Shown here: positions 8,742-16,432 of the stretch, piece after piece
How positions within the stretch are numbered: position 1 is the stretch's first letter
Layout: each line of letters opens with the position of its first letter
Assembly (NCBI RefSeq): GCF_002196515.1
Contig: NZ_CP018835.1
Span: 3,407,065-3,471,064, forward strand
Length of the DNA stretch: 64,000 bases
Direction of reading: 5' to 3'
Origin: Vibrio gazogenes
GTDB lineage: Bacteria; Pseudomonadota; Gammaproteobacteria; Enterobacterales; Vibrionaceae
The notes under the pieces: model-generated
Seen by the model: only the letters and a program-made list of their open reading frames with translations
What the model was told of the DNA's origin: nothing
The model's database searches: none
Made by a program: the position numbers and the translations under genes

Positions 8742-8743
8742 TG

Positions 8744-8801
8744 AGTAATCAATATGAGGCGTTTGGGGAATTCCAGACGTCTTTAATTATAGTTTTTATA
8801 C
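8744..8801 (+). repeat. 58-base repeat copy 2, carrying a terminator
   Basis: Identical to 6353-6410 over 58 bases. In copy 1 the repeat runs straight into the upstream region of the TPR gene; here 353 bases containing the gene at 8808-9059 intervene before that region resumes. The hairpin would end rightward transcripts from the 8231 gene. Confidence 0.8.
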
Positions 8802-9156
8802 AACCAAATGAACTTTATAAAGAAATCATTCTTATCAATTAGCATAACACTAGTGTTATTCTTATTATATCTAGTTACTATCGCAAAAGATTTATATCCA
8901 TTATATGAGTGGTCTGTATTAGATGGAAGTCAATATGTTGGTGAGACCAATGCACGATATTACATAGAATATTTGTCATTGGTTTTTGGGTTTTTATTGA
9001 TACTCGTTTATTGTGTGCTCATTTTTTATGGTAAATACAGGCAATTCAAGAAGCATTGAATACTATCATTCAGATTAATATTATTGAAATTCATTGTTAA
9101 TCAAAGAAGCCGAAAATACGGTTCATTCATCAAAACACCAATTGTTTTTTATACAA
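8793..9156. other. Insertion bounded by 11-base direct repeats
   Basis: TTTTTATACAA occurs at 8793-8803 and 9146-9156. Comparison with copy 1 (6353-6500), where terminator repeat and TPR gene upstream region are contiguous, shows that the segment between the repeats is extra here. Loss between the repeats would rebuild the copy 1 layout apart from small differences. The inserted segment carries one complete gene. Confidence 0.65.
8808..9059 (+). CDS. Small inner-membrane protein, possible immunity protein
   Basis: 83 residues with two predicted membrane segments (about residues 8-27 and 54-74), a short loop with the sequence YEWSVLDGSQYVG between them, and a basic end (KYRQFKKH). Small membrane immunity proteins are known for pore-forming T6SS effectors; here only the cassette context suggests it. 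No clear ribosome-binding site is visible. Confidence 0.45.
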   Translation: MNFIKKSFLSISITLVLFLLYLVTIAKDLYPLYEWSVLDGSQYVGETNARYYIEYLSLVFGFLLILVYCVLIFYGKYRQFKKH

Positions 9157-9231
9157 TATTTTTATCATCTACTTCGTAATGCATAAAATAAATAAGAAGA
9201 GGTAATGATATATTGAAAGGGATATTCTGTT

Positions 9232-10167
9232 ATGAAAAATGTACTAATAAATAGTTTAACAGTAATATTAGGGTTAATACTATCTGTAGATGCTTTCTCA
9301 GATACATTATATAATCCAAAAAATTTTGATAAAGAAATATATGAAACAAAAGAAATAGATGTTAACTTTGATGGTATTCTAGACTATGTGGTTTATAGCA
9401 AACCATTTATGGGGGATGAATTATATTTCTTTGTTAATAGAGATAAAAAGTATTATTTATCACTTAAAGGATATAATTTCTCTCAAGATGGTGGTTATAT
9501 TATGACTGGCATTTATCCCGTTTTGAATAAAAATAACCGATTAGTTATAAAAACTTCTTTTCCTGGTTCTGGAAATAGTAAAATAAATTATTTTGTTTTT
9601 TTTAAAAATAATGAGTATTATCTGGAAAAAACGATATATACAGTTGGGTATTCATTTGATGATGATAGAAGGGTTGATGTTTGTACTGTAAATCAGAATA
9701 TTAAATTGAAAAAACTATATTCGAATTCAAGTATGCATATTAATCAGATTCCAGATGAAAGTGATCGAGATGATAAATGTACGATCTCATTTGACATCAC
9801 TGTATCAATTGATGATTTTATCAAAAGAGTAGATGAAGAACCATACAGTAAATTTGAAACAACCCAACGATATGCTGCATTGATTAAAAAATATGATATT
9901 ACAAATAAGAATGTATCTCAATACAACAACTTGGCTTACTCTCTAGAAAAAAAAGAAGCATATAAAGAAGCTATATATTTATTAAATCATATTATTGATG
10001 TTTACCAATCTAAAGCTGTTGCATATATAAATCTTGGTGATGCTTACTGGGCGCTTGAAGAGACCAATAAAGCAAAAGATGCATATCGGACTTATATTGA
10101 ATTAATGAAAAAAGATGGTAAGGAAAGTAAAATTTCTGAGCAAGTCTTAGAACGTGTTGCTCGATGA
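9232..10167 (+). CDS. Exported TPR protein, putative immunity protein (intact paralogue)
   Basis: 311 residues with a signal peptide (MKNVLINSLTVILGLILS to DAFS). The N-terminal domain starts with IDVNFDGILDYVV, the Asp pattern shared with the gene at 7480. The C-terminal quarter is a tetratricopeptide pair (AIYLLNHIIDVYQSKAVAY, then INLGDAYWALEETNKAKDA) ending in ISEQVLERVAR. Ribosome-binding site AAAGGG about ten bases upstream. The frameshifted copy at 6488 shares both ends but not the middle (residues about 85-240), as expected if the middle sets partner specificity. Function inferred. Confidence 0.65.
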   Translation: MKNVLINSLTVILGLILSVDAFSDTLYNPKNFDKEIYETKEIDVNFDGILDYVVYSKPFMGDELYFFVNRDKKYYLSLKGYNFSQDGGYIMTGIYPVLNKNNRLVIKTSFPGSGNSKINYFVFFKNNEYYLEKTIYTVGYSFDDDRRVDVCTVNQNIKLKKLYSNSSMHINQIPDESDRDDKCTISFDITVSIDDFIKRVDEEPYSKFETTQRYAALIKKYDITNKNVSQYNNLAYSLEKKEAYKEAIYLLNHIIDVYQSKAVAYINLGDAYWALEETNKAKDAYRTYIELMKKDGKESKISEQVLERVAR

Positions 10168-10234
10168 TTACTAGGAACTGTTGAATAGTGAGTCGTGGTT
10201 GTTGTGCAATTTAAAGTTTAACTATCTCTCAAAC

Positions 10235-10254
10235 CGAGCCGCATCCGCGGCTCG
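10235..10254 (-). terminator. Hairpin after the small leftward gene
   Basis: Stem CGAGCCGC / GCGGCTCG with loop ATCC, 24 bases beyond the stop of the gene at 10279. The T-run on the minus strand is weak. It occupies the place of the hairpin at 4185-4213 next to the truncated copy. Confidence 0.55.
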
Positions 10255-10278
10255 CTTATCACAAACACCCATCAGGCT

Positions 10279-10473
10279 TTATGCAATATTTTCATCCCCA
10301 TCTTCATGATACCGACAATAGTGGGTGGTGATTAGGTTGTTGAGATAGAGTAATACTTCACACATTTCCTGTCGGTTTTCTCGCTGTTCCGCCAGAAAAA
10401 TTTCTTCCAGTTGACGTAAGTATTCACGGGCTTTTTGTGATAGTTGCGGATCATAGTGGATGGTTTCGAACAT
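10279..10473 (-). CDS. Small conserved-looking protein of unknown function
   Basis: 64 residues from ATG at 10473 (MFETIHYDPQLSQKAREYL). Upstream starts would add 17 residues but the sequence there is non-coding in character. Predicted all-helical and acidic, with HYCRYHEDGDENIA at the end. It is intact here and truncated at 4241-4386, so it flanks the immunity array on the right. No family recognised; its base composition is chromosome-like, unlike the AT-rich array. Confidence 0.6.
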   Translation of the reverse strand: MFETIHYDPQLSQKAREYLRQLEEIFLAEQRENRQEMCEVLLYLNNLITTHYCRYHEDGDENIA

Positions 10474-10532
10474 AGTAAATTCCCAGGTAAAGTTACAATT
10501 TATTCCATCATCCAAAGGGACCAATCATTGGG

Positions 10533-10608
10533 TGGTGGACTGAGTCGGGTTTGGTCCTACCGTTACCTAGGCTACGGCCAGCCAAGCGGCTGCCCAATCA
10601 GTCCACCA
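10533..10608. other. Compact structured element bounded by an 11-base inverted repeat
   Basis: TGGTGGACTGA (10533-10543) is exactly complementary to TCAGTCCACCA (10598-10608). Inside are further stems: GGG/CCC (10547-10549 with 10593-10595), CCGT/ACGG (10560-10563 with 10574-10577) and CAGCC/GGCTG with loop AAGC (10579-10592). This layout could fold as a branched RNA or a cruciform. Bases 10613-10893 to its right hold no gene I can support; GGGACCAATC occurs on both sides (near 10518 and 10690). Not recognised as a known RNA family or attC site. Confidence 0.45.
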
Positions 10609-10893
10609 TAATTTTTAGGCGGCACTGATAGTCGCATAAAAACAGTTCGGAGAGAACCGTGTTTATGCACCTAAGTATTAGAAAACGGGGGACCAATCCC
10701 GTTCCGGAATGTTTCCGGTACAGGGTTAGATTAATGAACGTCGGGCGTTGGAACAATAGACGCAAGTATGGAAAAAGTATGAGGTTCTTCGAGTCAGTTC
10801 ACTTTTCTGATGGAATGGCTGGCGCTCATTCTCTCATTCGTTTGTTTTGACGGATTAGATAACCCCTCTTGCTACGATATCAGCACTCGCACA

Positions 10894-11799
10894 TCAATCA
10901 GAAGATATGTGACTGGATGAAAATTGGTTTCTTAACCATTGATGTGCCGGGTCATGGTGTGAGCGCTCATGCCAAAGCATAACGAGTTCAAATGTCGGTA
11001 AATCAATCGGTGCAGCAATGACTCTCAGTTCGGGATCATTGGTGACTAGCCTTGAAGGAACCAACGCGACTAAATCTGATTGCTTTAATGCGCTGATGAG
11101 AGACTGAAAATTCGGCAACGAAAGTACCACATTTCTTCGCTGTCCCTGTTGCTTGAGAATCTCGTCGGTCACTCCCATAAACCCCCCACCATTGGGTGAA
11201 ACAATCGCGTGAGAGAGTTGGCAGAAGCAAGGCAAATCAAGTGTTTCTTGCAACATCGGGTGATTGCGTCTTCCGGTTAAAACATACGTTTCTTTCAGCA
11301 CTGTCCGACTTTTCAGGGTGCCCAATGCATCTTCCCGCAAGTGAAAAGCAAGATCGATTTCACCACGTTCTAACTGTTGCGGCAGTCGTTTCGGGATCAT
11401 ATGACGGATTGATAAACGGCAATGCGATGACATCCCTAAAATACGGTTCATCATCGGCTGAATCGCGACTTGCTCTGCGTAGTCGGCAGCCGCTAATTTC
11501 CACGTTTTGTCGAATTGTTCGGGATGAAAGGTTAACGAGTGATTCAGTGCAATTTCTATGGCAGATAACGCCTCTCGAAGCGGGAGTCGCATCTCTTCTG
11601 CGAATACGGTTGGCCGCATTCCTCTTGAACTTGGAATGAGCAATTGATCGTTAAATAGCATTCTCAATTTACTCAAATGAACGCTGACAGATGGCTGTGA
11701 TAAATTGAGTCGCTCAGCCGCACGAGTCACATTATGCTCTGCTAAAAGCACATCTAATGTTCGGAGTAAATTTAGATCGAGATTATTGAAATTAACCAT
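10894..11799 (-). CDS. LysR-family transcriptional regulator
   Basis: 301 residues. The N-terminal winged helix-turn-helix is typical (DLNLLRTLDVLLAEHNVTRAAERLNLSQ...). The rest is an effector-binding domain of ordinary length, with no insertions. It is divergent from the quinone reductase gene at 11888, separated by 88 bases, so that gene is the likely target. NodD-like subgroup judging from the L-x-x-F-x-D-Q-L-L motif after the helix-turn-helix. Inducer unknown. Confidence 0.9.
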   Translation of the reverse strand: MVNFNNLDLNLLRTLDVLLAEHNVTRAAERLNLSQPSVSVHLSKLRMLFNDQLLIPSSRGMRPTVFAEEMRLPLREALSAIEIALNHSLTFHPEQFDKTWKLAAADYAEQVAIQPMMNRILGMSSHCRLSIRHMIPKRLPQQLERGEIDLAFHLREDALGTLKSRTVLKETYVLTGRRNHPMLQETLDLPCFCQLSHAIVSPNGGGFMGVTDEILKQQGQRRNVVLSLPNFQSLISALKQSDLVALVPSRLVTNDPELRVIAAPIDLPTFELVMLWHERSHHDPAHQWLRNQFSSSHISSD

Positions 11800-11887
11800 T
11801 TTAATAACAGGTATAATAGAAATTAATTTTAACTATAACATGTTTCTTTCTAAGATGAATTTCCCACTTATCTAAGGAAGTTATTCG
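11800..11887. promoter_or_regulatory. Divergent promoter region of the LysR/quinone reductase pair
   Basis: Very AT-rich, with the run TTAATAACAGGTATAATAG on the plus strand (TATAAT at about 11811) and interrupted TTA/TAA dyads as LysR regulators use (T-N11-A). AAGGAAG precedes the reductase start as ribosome-binding site. I cannot fix the operator from sequence alone. Confidence 0.4.
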
Positions 11888-12670
11888 ATGAACATATTGA
11901 TTGTTTATGCACACCCCGAGCCCCAGTCACTGAATCATGCGTTAAAAGTTCAAATGATCGATCACTTACGTGCCGCCGGCCATTCAGTGCAAGTGTCAGA
12001 CTTATATGAGATGGACTGGAAAGCTGTCCTTGATCGACACGATATGATGTCCAAAGACCCATCTGAACCATTTGACCCGTCACTTGATTCGAAACATGCC
12101 TATGAAAGTGGCACCCAATCGATTGATATTGCCAAGGAACAAGAAAAATCATTATGGGCTGACCATGTCATATTTCAGTTTCCGTTATGGTGGTTCTCCA
12201 TGCCGGCGATCATGAAAGGCTGGTTTGAACGTGTCTATGCGTATGGCTTTGCTTATGGATATGGCGAGCATTCTGACACGCATTGGGGCGATCGCTACGG
12301 AGAAGGGCGCTTCTCTGGCAAGCGAGCCATGTTGGTCGTGACTGCCGGCGGTTGGGAGCCTCACTACAGCGCTCGGGGAGTCAATGGACCGATTGATGAC
12401 ATTTTGTTTCCGATTCATCACGGCATGTTATTTTATCCCGGTTTTCAAGTCTTACCCCCTTATGTGATGTATCGGGTCGGGAAAATGGATGAAACTCGCT
12501 TTCAACAAACCTGTACAGAGTTGTTTGCACGTTTGGATAGCTTAGAAACAACCGATCCGATTCCTTACTTCACTCAAAATGGCGGTGCCTATGATATCCC
12601 GTCCCTAACGTTGAAATCAGATATTAATCCACAATTGAGCGGATTCTCTGCCCATATGGATGAGCGTTAA
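11888..12670 (+). CDS. Flavodoxin-like NAD(P)H:quinone oxidoreductase
   Basis: 260 residues of the Flavodoxin_2 family (NQO1/MdaB/KefF type). Visible: ILIVYAHPEPQSLNHAL for FMN/FAD phosphate binding, FPLWWFSMPAIMKGWFERV, and LVVTAGGWEPHYS before a conserved GPIDDILFPI. These enzymes do two-electron reduction of quinones in the cytoplasm and protect against redox cycling. The divergent LysR gene suggests induction by a quinone-like or electrophilic compound. No kef potassium channel gene is adjacent, so KefF itself is less likely. Confidence 0.85.
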   Translation: MNILIVYAHPEPQSLNHALKVQMIDHLRAAGHSVQVSDLYEMDWKAVLDRHDMMSKDPSEPFDPSLDSKHAYESGTQSIDIAKEQEKSLWADHVIFQFPLWWFSMPAIMKGWFERVYAYGFAYGYGEHSDTHWGDRYGEGRFSGKRAMLVVTAGGWEPHYSARGVNGPIDDILFPIHHGMLFYPGFQVLPPYVMYRVGKMDETRFQQTCTELFARLDSLETTDPIPYFTQNGGAYDIPSLTLKSDINPQLSGFSAHMDER

Positions 12671-12809
12671 CTGGCCGTATTTTTTGTCTGTCGCGATACC
12701 TTTGGTTTTTTGGACTGTCATTTAAGACAAATCCCGAATCAATTCGCTTCATGATACGGCAGTCATGTGTGGTGTTCTGGTTGTTGAAATAGGACGCAGT
12801 TCTCGTTTT

Positions 12810-12850
12810 GGGTGGGGTGGCCGGAATGTTAGCTTCAGGCCGCCCCAACC
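12810..12850. terminator. Large hairpin between convergent genes
   Basis: GGGTGGGGTGGCC (12810-12822) can pair with GGCCGCCCCAACC (12838-12850) over a 15-base loop with one wobble and one mismatch. It lies between the quinone reductase and the oppositely oriented phosphodiesterase gene and may end transcription from either side, though no T-run follows. Confidence 0.4.
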
Positions 12851-12871
12851 ACGAGAGGTCAACATCCCCTA
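12846..12871. repeat. Solo end of the palindrome-ended repeat element
   Basis: CAACCACGAGAGGTCAACAT followed by CCCCTA matches the right end of the element at 27228-27497 with three differences. The element end supplies the TAG stop codon of the phosphodiesterase gene (12869-12871, minus strand). Confidence 0.6.
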
Positions 12872-13684
12872 ATCAATCAGACGGTGGTTGTCATCAAAGA
12901 ACGGGTAAGGCCCGTCAACTGCATCGATATAACTGATATGGCTGCAAATGCCGCCGGGCTCCAGACGAAAGAGCTGAATCGCTCTTGGCTCCAGCGAGAA
13001 ACAAGCCGGTGCCTGAGGATCCAAATCAAGCGTCACGGCATGACTATGCGACGGGCCGACCCAAACGGGGATCCGATGCCACGTTGCCACAATCGGGCGA
13101 TGAACATGGCCGACGACAATGCCGGCAACATGCGGGTGAAACTGCAATACAGCATAGAGTTGATCGCTGTTTTGCAGATTTTGTACATCCATATGCTGTA
13201 AGCCAACCGCCATTGGTGGGTGGTGCATCAAGAGTAACGCCGGATGTGGCGCGACTGCCGCGAGTTGTTCATCAAGCCATTGGAGCGATGTTGGACTCAA
13301 CATGCCATACGGTTGACCGGGGACAGATGTATCTAGCCCAATCAGTTGATAGCCGCCGAGCGATTCACTGAAGTTACAATACTCAGGTGTGTCAAACGTG
13401 AGCCACCCCTGCAACGCATCACGTAAGTGAGTTCTGTTGTCATGGTTGCCGGGAATCACTCGGACCGATGGTTTCAGGCGTTTGAGTTCGGCAACCAGCA
13501 ATTGATACTCGCTAGGGTGGCCGAAATCTGCCAAGTCACCGGTGATGACCACTCGGTCCGGCATGGGGTTGAGCTGGTTGATATGGTCGATAGCGCGACG
13601 CAGGCAACCTAAGGTATCAACCTTTTGGTATGCCAGCTTTCCTGACTGTTTAATGTGTAAATCGGTTAACTGTGCGATTAACAT
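12869..13684 (-). CDS. GpdQ-like cyclic/glycerophosphodiester phosphodiesterase
   Basis: 271 residues of the calcineurin-like metallophosphoesterase superfamily, class III phosphodiesterase type. Metal-site residues fall at D8 and H10 (TDLH), D50 (ITGD), N80 (PGNHD), H153 (MHHPP), H192 and H194 (GHVHRP), nearly the numbering I recall for Enterobacter GpdQ. It overlaps the ABC ATPase gene by seven bases as the last gene of the LacI-ABC operon. The pairing suggests that the imported solute is a phosphodiester or phosphonate-type compound split in the cytoplasm. CpdA-like activity on cAMP is the alternative. Confidence 0.75.
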   Translation of the reverse strand: MLIAQLTDLHIKQSGKLAYQKVDTLGCLRRAIDHINQLNPMPDRVVITGDLADFGHPSEYQLLVAELKRLKPSVRVIPGNHDNRTHLRDALQGWLTFDTPEYCNFSESLGGYQLIGLDTSVPGQPYGMLSPTSLQWLDEQLAAVAPHPALLLMHHPPMAVGLQHMDVQNLQNSDQLYAVLQFHPHVAGIVVGHVHRPIVATWHRIPVWVGPSHSHAVTLDLDPQAPACFSLEPRAIQLFRLEPGGICSHISYIDAVDGPYPFFDDNHRLID

Positions 13685-14787
13685 TCACGATCTCCCAGAA
13701 AAACCAATCGCTGGGGCGCAATGGATAAATAAACGGGTTGGTCTGGCTGATAGTGACGTCGGGCAAAACAGTCGATCAACAATGGTTCATCAAGGCTGGC
13801 GATTTTCACCTGTACACGGGTCCGGTCACCCAAAAATGTACTGGTTTGAACTTCACCGAGGAGTGTCTCTTCGGTAGCTTCATCAAGGATTTGAATATCT
13901 TCCGGGCGGACCATCGCGGTGGCGGGGCGACCCTCATGGAGCTGAGCGCAATGTTGCTCGCTCAGGCGTAATTGCTGCGCCTGTCCCAGAACGAATACAT
14001 CGTGTTCACGTTTGCCGTAAAAACAGTTGATCTGGCCGATAAAATCAGCCACGAAGTGATTATTGGGCGTCAGATAAATCTCTTCCGCACTGCCGATTTG
14101 CGCAATTTCACCATGCTCAAGAACCGCAATCCGATCCCCCATCACCATCGCTTCTTCCTGATCATGAGTGACATAAATCGCCGTGATACCTAACCGTTTG
14201 AGCATCTGATGGATTTCACCGCGCAGTCGCTGCTTAAGGCGGGCATCTAAGGCTGACAGGGGCTCATCAAGTAATAACACTTCCGGTTGGGTAATAATCG
14301 CCCGGGCCAGCGCGACGCGTTGACGTTGCCCGCCGGAGAGTTGGTGGATAGCACGTTCTGCATAGGGTTCAAGATCGAACATGGTTAGCATTTCTGCGAC
14401 TTTGGCGTGTCGTTGTGCTTTGCTTTCGCCGCGCACCCGCAAACCATAGCCAATGTTTTCCCGGACATTCATATTCGGGAACAGTGCATAAGACTGAAAT
14501 ACCATCCCGACTTGGCGATGCTCGATGGGTTGATGCGTGACGTCACGCTCACCGAAATGGATCGCGCCGCCCTGATCGGCAAACTCTAGTCCGGCAATCA
14601 GGCGCAGGGTGGTGGTTTTGCCACAGCCGGAAGGGCCGAGCAGGACTAAAATCTCACCGGGTTCGACGTGTAAATCAAGAGGTTTGAGTGCCAATGTGCC
14701 ATCAGCAAAGGTCTTCTGAACTTGATTCAGAGTAATTGCAACACTGGATTTCGCTATATTCATATGGATATCACTTTCATGCAGCAT
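13678..14787 (-). CDS. ABC importer ATP-binding subunit (PotA/FbpC/PhnT type)
   Basis: 369 residues. Walker A GPSGCGKTTTLR, signature LSGGQRQR, Walker B VLLLDEPLSALD, then a C-terminal TOBE-type domain (MVRPEDIQIL) as in CUT1/PotA ATPases. Start shown follows the permease stop by three bases; an ATG at 14763 (MNIAKSSVAITL) has a better purine-rich site (GAAAG) and may be the real one. Energises the two permeases encoded upstream. Confidence 0.9.
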   Translation of the reverse strand: MLHESDIHMNIAKSSVAITLNQVQKTFADGTLALKPLDLHVEPGEILVLLGPSGCGKTTTLRLIAGLEFADQGGAIHFGERDVTHQPIEHRQVGMVFQSYALFPNMNVRENIGYGLRVRGESKAQRHAKVAEMLTMFDLEPYAERAIHQLSGGQRQRVALARAIITQPEVLLLDEPLSALDARLKQRLRGEIHQMLKRLGITAIYVTHDQEEAMVMGDRIAVLEHGEIAQIGSAEEIYLTPNNHFVADFIGQINCFYGKREHDVFVLGQAQQLRLSEQHCAQLHEGRPATAMVRPEDIQILDEATEETLLGEVQTSTFLGDRTRVQVKIASLDEPLLIDCFARRHYQPDQPVYLSIAPQRLVFLGDREC

Positions 14788-14790
14788 CGG

Positions 14791-15576
14791 TTAACGACGC
14801 TGAGTTTTTCGGTTAAACAGTTGGGCCAGAATCAGCAGCGGCAGGATCAGGCACAAAAAGATCAGGGTGTAGGCCGAACTCACTTCAAGACGCATCGACG
14901 CATAAGCATCCGCCAACCCGACCGGTAGCGTTTTGGTGAGGGGCGTGTGCAGCATCCAGGTGAGATTAAATTCACCGACGGAGAGGGTCAGTGTCATCAG
15001 CACGCCACTGATGATGCCGGTCATACAATTTGGCACGATAATATGCATAAATCGCTGTGAGAAGCGCGCTCCCAGACTGGCTGCACCTTCTTCCAACACG
15101 TGAAAGTTGATACTGGTGAGAATCGCCAGTACCGCTTTGACCATGAATGGCAAAGTAAAAATGACATGACCGACTAAGATGAACAGCCAACTGGAGCGGA
15201 AGTTGTGAAAGCCGCCGTAAATCGAAATCAGCCCCAGCGCAATCGCCATGCCCGGTATGGCAATCGGTAATGTCAGGCATTCTTCGAACCACAGCGCAAA
15301 ACGATTGCGGTAGCGGGCGAGATAGTAAGCACACGGTACACCGACGATCACGTTAATACAGGTGGTGGCTAACGCAATTTGTAATGTCAGCCAGACCGTA
15401 TCGGCATACATCGACCAGACTTGTTCAACCCAACGTAACGTGAGCCCGCTTTTCAGACCGACGAAATAGTTCTCGGTTAAACCTGCCATGACGGACATCA
15501 CCACGGGGATAATCAAAAATGCGCACACCAGCATGGTAAAGATCAGTTGTGCGTAGAAATAACGATTTTTGTCCAT
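14791..15576 (-). CDS. ABC importer permease 2 (PhnV/PotC-like)
   Basis: 261 residues with six predicted membrane segments and the EAA loop (LEEGAASLGARFSQRFMHII). Type I importer inner-membrane subunit. It lies three bases after permease 1 and three before the ATPase. Order (binding protein, permease, permease, ATPase) matches 2-aminoethylphosphonate, spermidine or iron importers; the neighbouring phosphodiesterase favours a phosphorus compound. Confidence 0.9.
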   Translation of the reverse strand: MDKNRYFYAQLIFTMLVCAFLIIPVVMSVMAGLTENYFVGLKSGLTLRWVEQVWSMYADTVWLTLQIALATTCINVIVGVPCAYYLARYRNRFALWFEECLTLPIAIPGMAIALGLISIYGGFHNFRSSWLFILVGHVIFTLPFMVKAVLAILTSINFHVLEEGAASLGARFSQRFMHIIVPNCMTGIISGVLMTLTLSVGEFNLTWMLHTPLTKTLPVGLADAYASMRLEVSSAYTLIFLCLILPLLILAQLFNRKTQRR

Positions 15577-15579
15577 ATG

Positions 15580-16395
15580 TCAGCCTCCCATGTTCAGGGA
15601 TGTCGCCCCTTTCATCCGTGCCAGTGCGAGACACAGCCATGTCACCGCACCCAATATCAGACTCAATGCTGCCGCCATGGCGAAATTGGCATTCAAGGTA
15701 AACTCCGTATAGATGGTCATCGGCAGCACATTGATGTCGGTTGCCAGTGAGAAGGCGGTGCCGAACGCGCCCATCGACGTTGCAAAACAGATTGAGCCGG
15801 AAGAAATCAGGCCGGGCGTTAAAGCCGGCAGGGTGATATCCCGCAGGATTTGCCAGCGACCGGCACCCAGTGAGCGTCCTGCTTCAACCAGATGATGATC
15901 GAGTTTTTCGGCCGCACCCATGACGGTCAGCACTACACGCGGAATCGAGAAATAGAGATAGCCGAGAAACAGCCCCGCCATCGTATAAGCAAACACCCAA
16001 CGTTCGCCAACCAGTGCGAGACTCGTCTGAGCGATAATCCCCTGTCGGCCTGCCAGCATGATGACGAAAAAGCCAATCACGACCCCCGGAAAGGCCAGCG
16101 GAAAACTCAGCATGGCAATCAGGAGTGATTTACCGCGAAACTGGTAGCGGGTTAAAAACAGCCCCGAGATCGTCGCAATCACCAAACTGACGAAGGTCAC
16201 AATGGCTGACAGGACAATCGTCGAGAGCAGGCTGCGGTAGTACGTCGGTTGGGTGAAAATTGACCAGTAGGGCAGCCCCGTACCATCGGCCAGCGATAGC
16301 CAGACGAGCTTTCCGACGGGCAGTAGAAAAAAAGCCAGACTGATAATCAATGCCGGGAGCAGTAACATCAGCCGTGAAAAATCGTGCTTCATCAT
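15580..16395 (-). CDS. ABC importer permease 1 (PhnU/PotB-like)
   Basis: 271 residues from ATG at 16395 (MMKHDFSRLMLLLPAL). A frame start at 16446 exists but would overlap the binding-protein gene and run through the hairpin at 16404-16423, so I reject it. Six membrane segments and an EAA loop (LVEAGRSLGAGRWQILRDI). Forms the channel with permease 2. Confidence 0.88.
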   Translation of the reverse strand: MMKHDFSRLMLLLPALIISLAFFLLPVGKLVWLSLADGTGLPYWSIFTQPTYYRSLLSTIVLSAIVTFVSLVIATISGLFLTRYQFRGKSLLIAMLSFPLAFPGVVIGFFVIMLAGRQGIIAQTSLALVGERWVFAYTMAGLFLGYLYFSIPRVVLTVMGAAEKLDHHLVEAGRSLGAGRWQILRDITLPALTPGLISSGSICFATSMGAFGTAFSLATDINVLPMTIYTEFTLNANFAMAAALSLILGAVTWLCLALARMKGATSLNMGG

Positions 16396-16403
16396 AAAAT
16401 GAA

Positions 16404-16423
16404 GGGTGGTGTTGCCACCACCC
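16404..16423 (-). promoter_or_regulatory. Intercistronic stem-loop after the binding-protein gene
   Basis: Perfect eight-base stem GGGTGGTG / CACCACCC with a four-base loop, between the binding-protein stop and permease 1 start. Such hairpins in importer operons protect the upstream message from 3' exonucleases so that binding protein is made in excess. Confidence 0.65.
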
Positions 16424-16432
16424 AGCCTGTGA

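Noticed and set aside
10533..10608. Structured element considered as an integron attC site or group II intron end
   Set aside because: No RYYYAAC/GTTRRRY core sites and no domain V pattern or reverse transcriptase nearby.
10665..10850. Plus-strand frame of 61 codons right of the structured element
   Set aside because: Basic, low-complexity product with no family features and no ribosome-binding site; could be part of the unknown element but not supportable as a gene.
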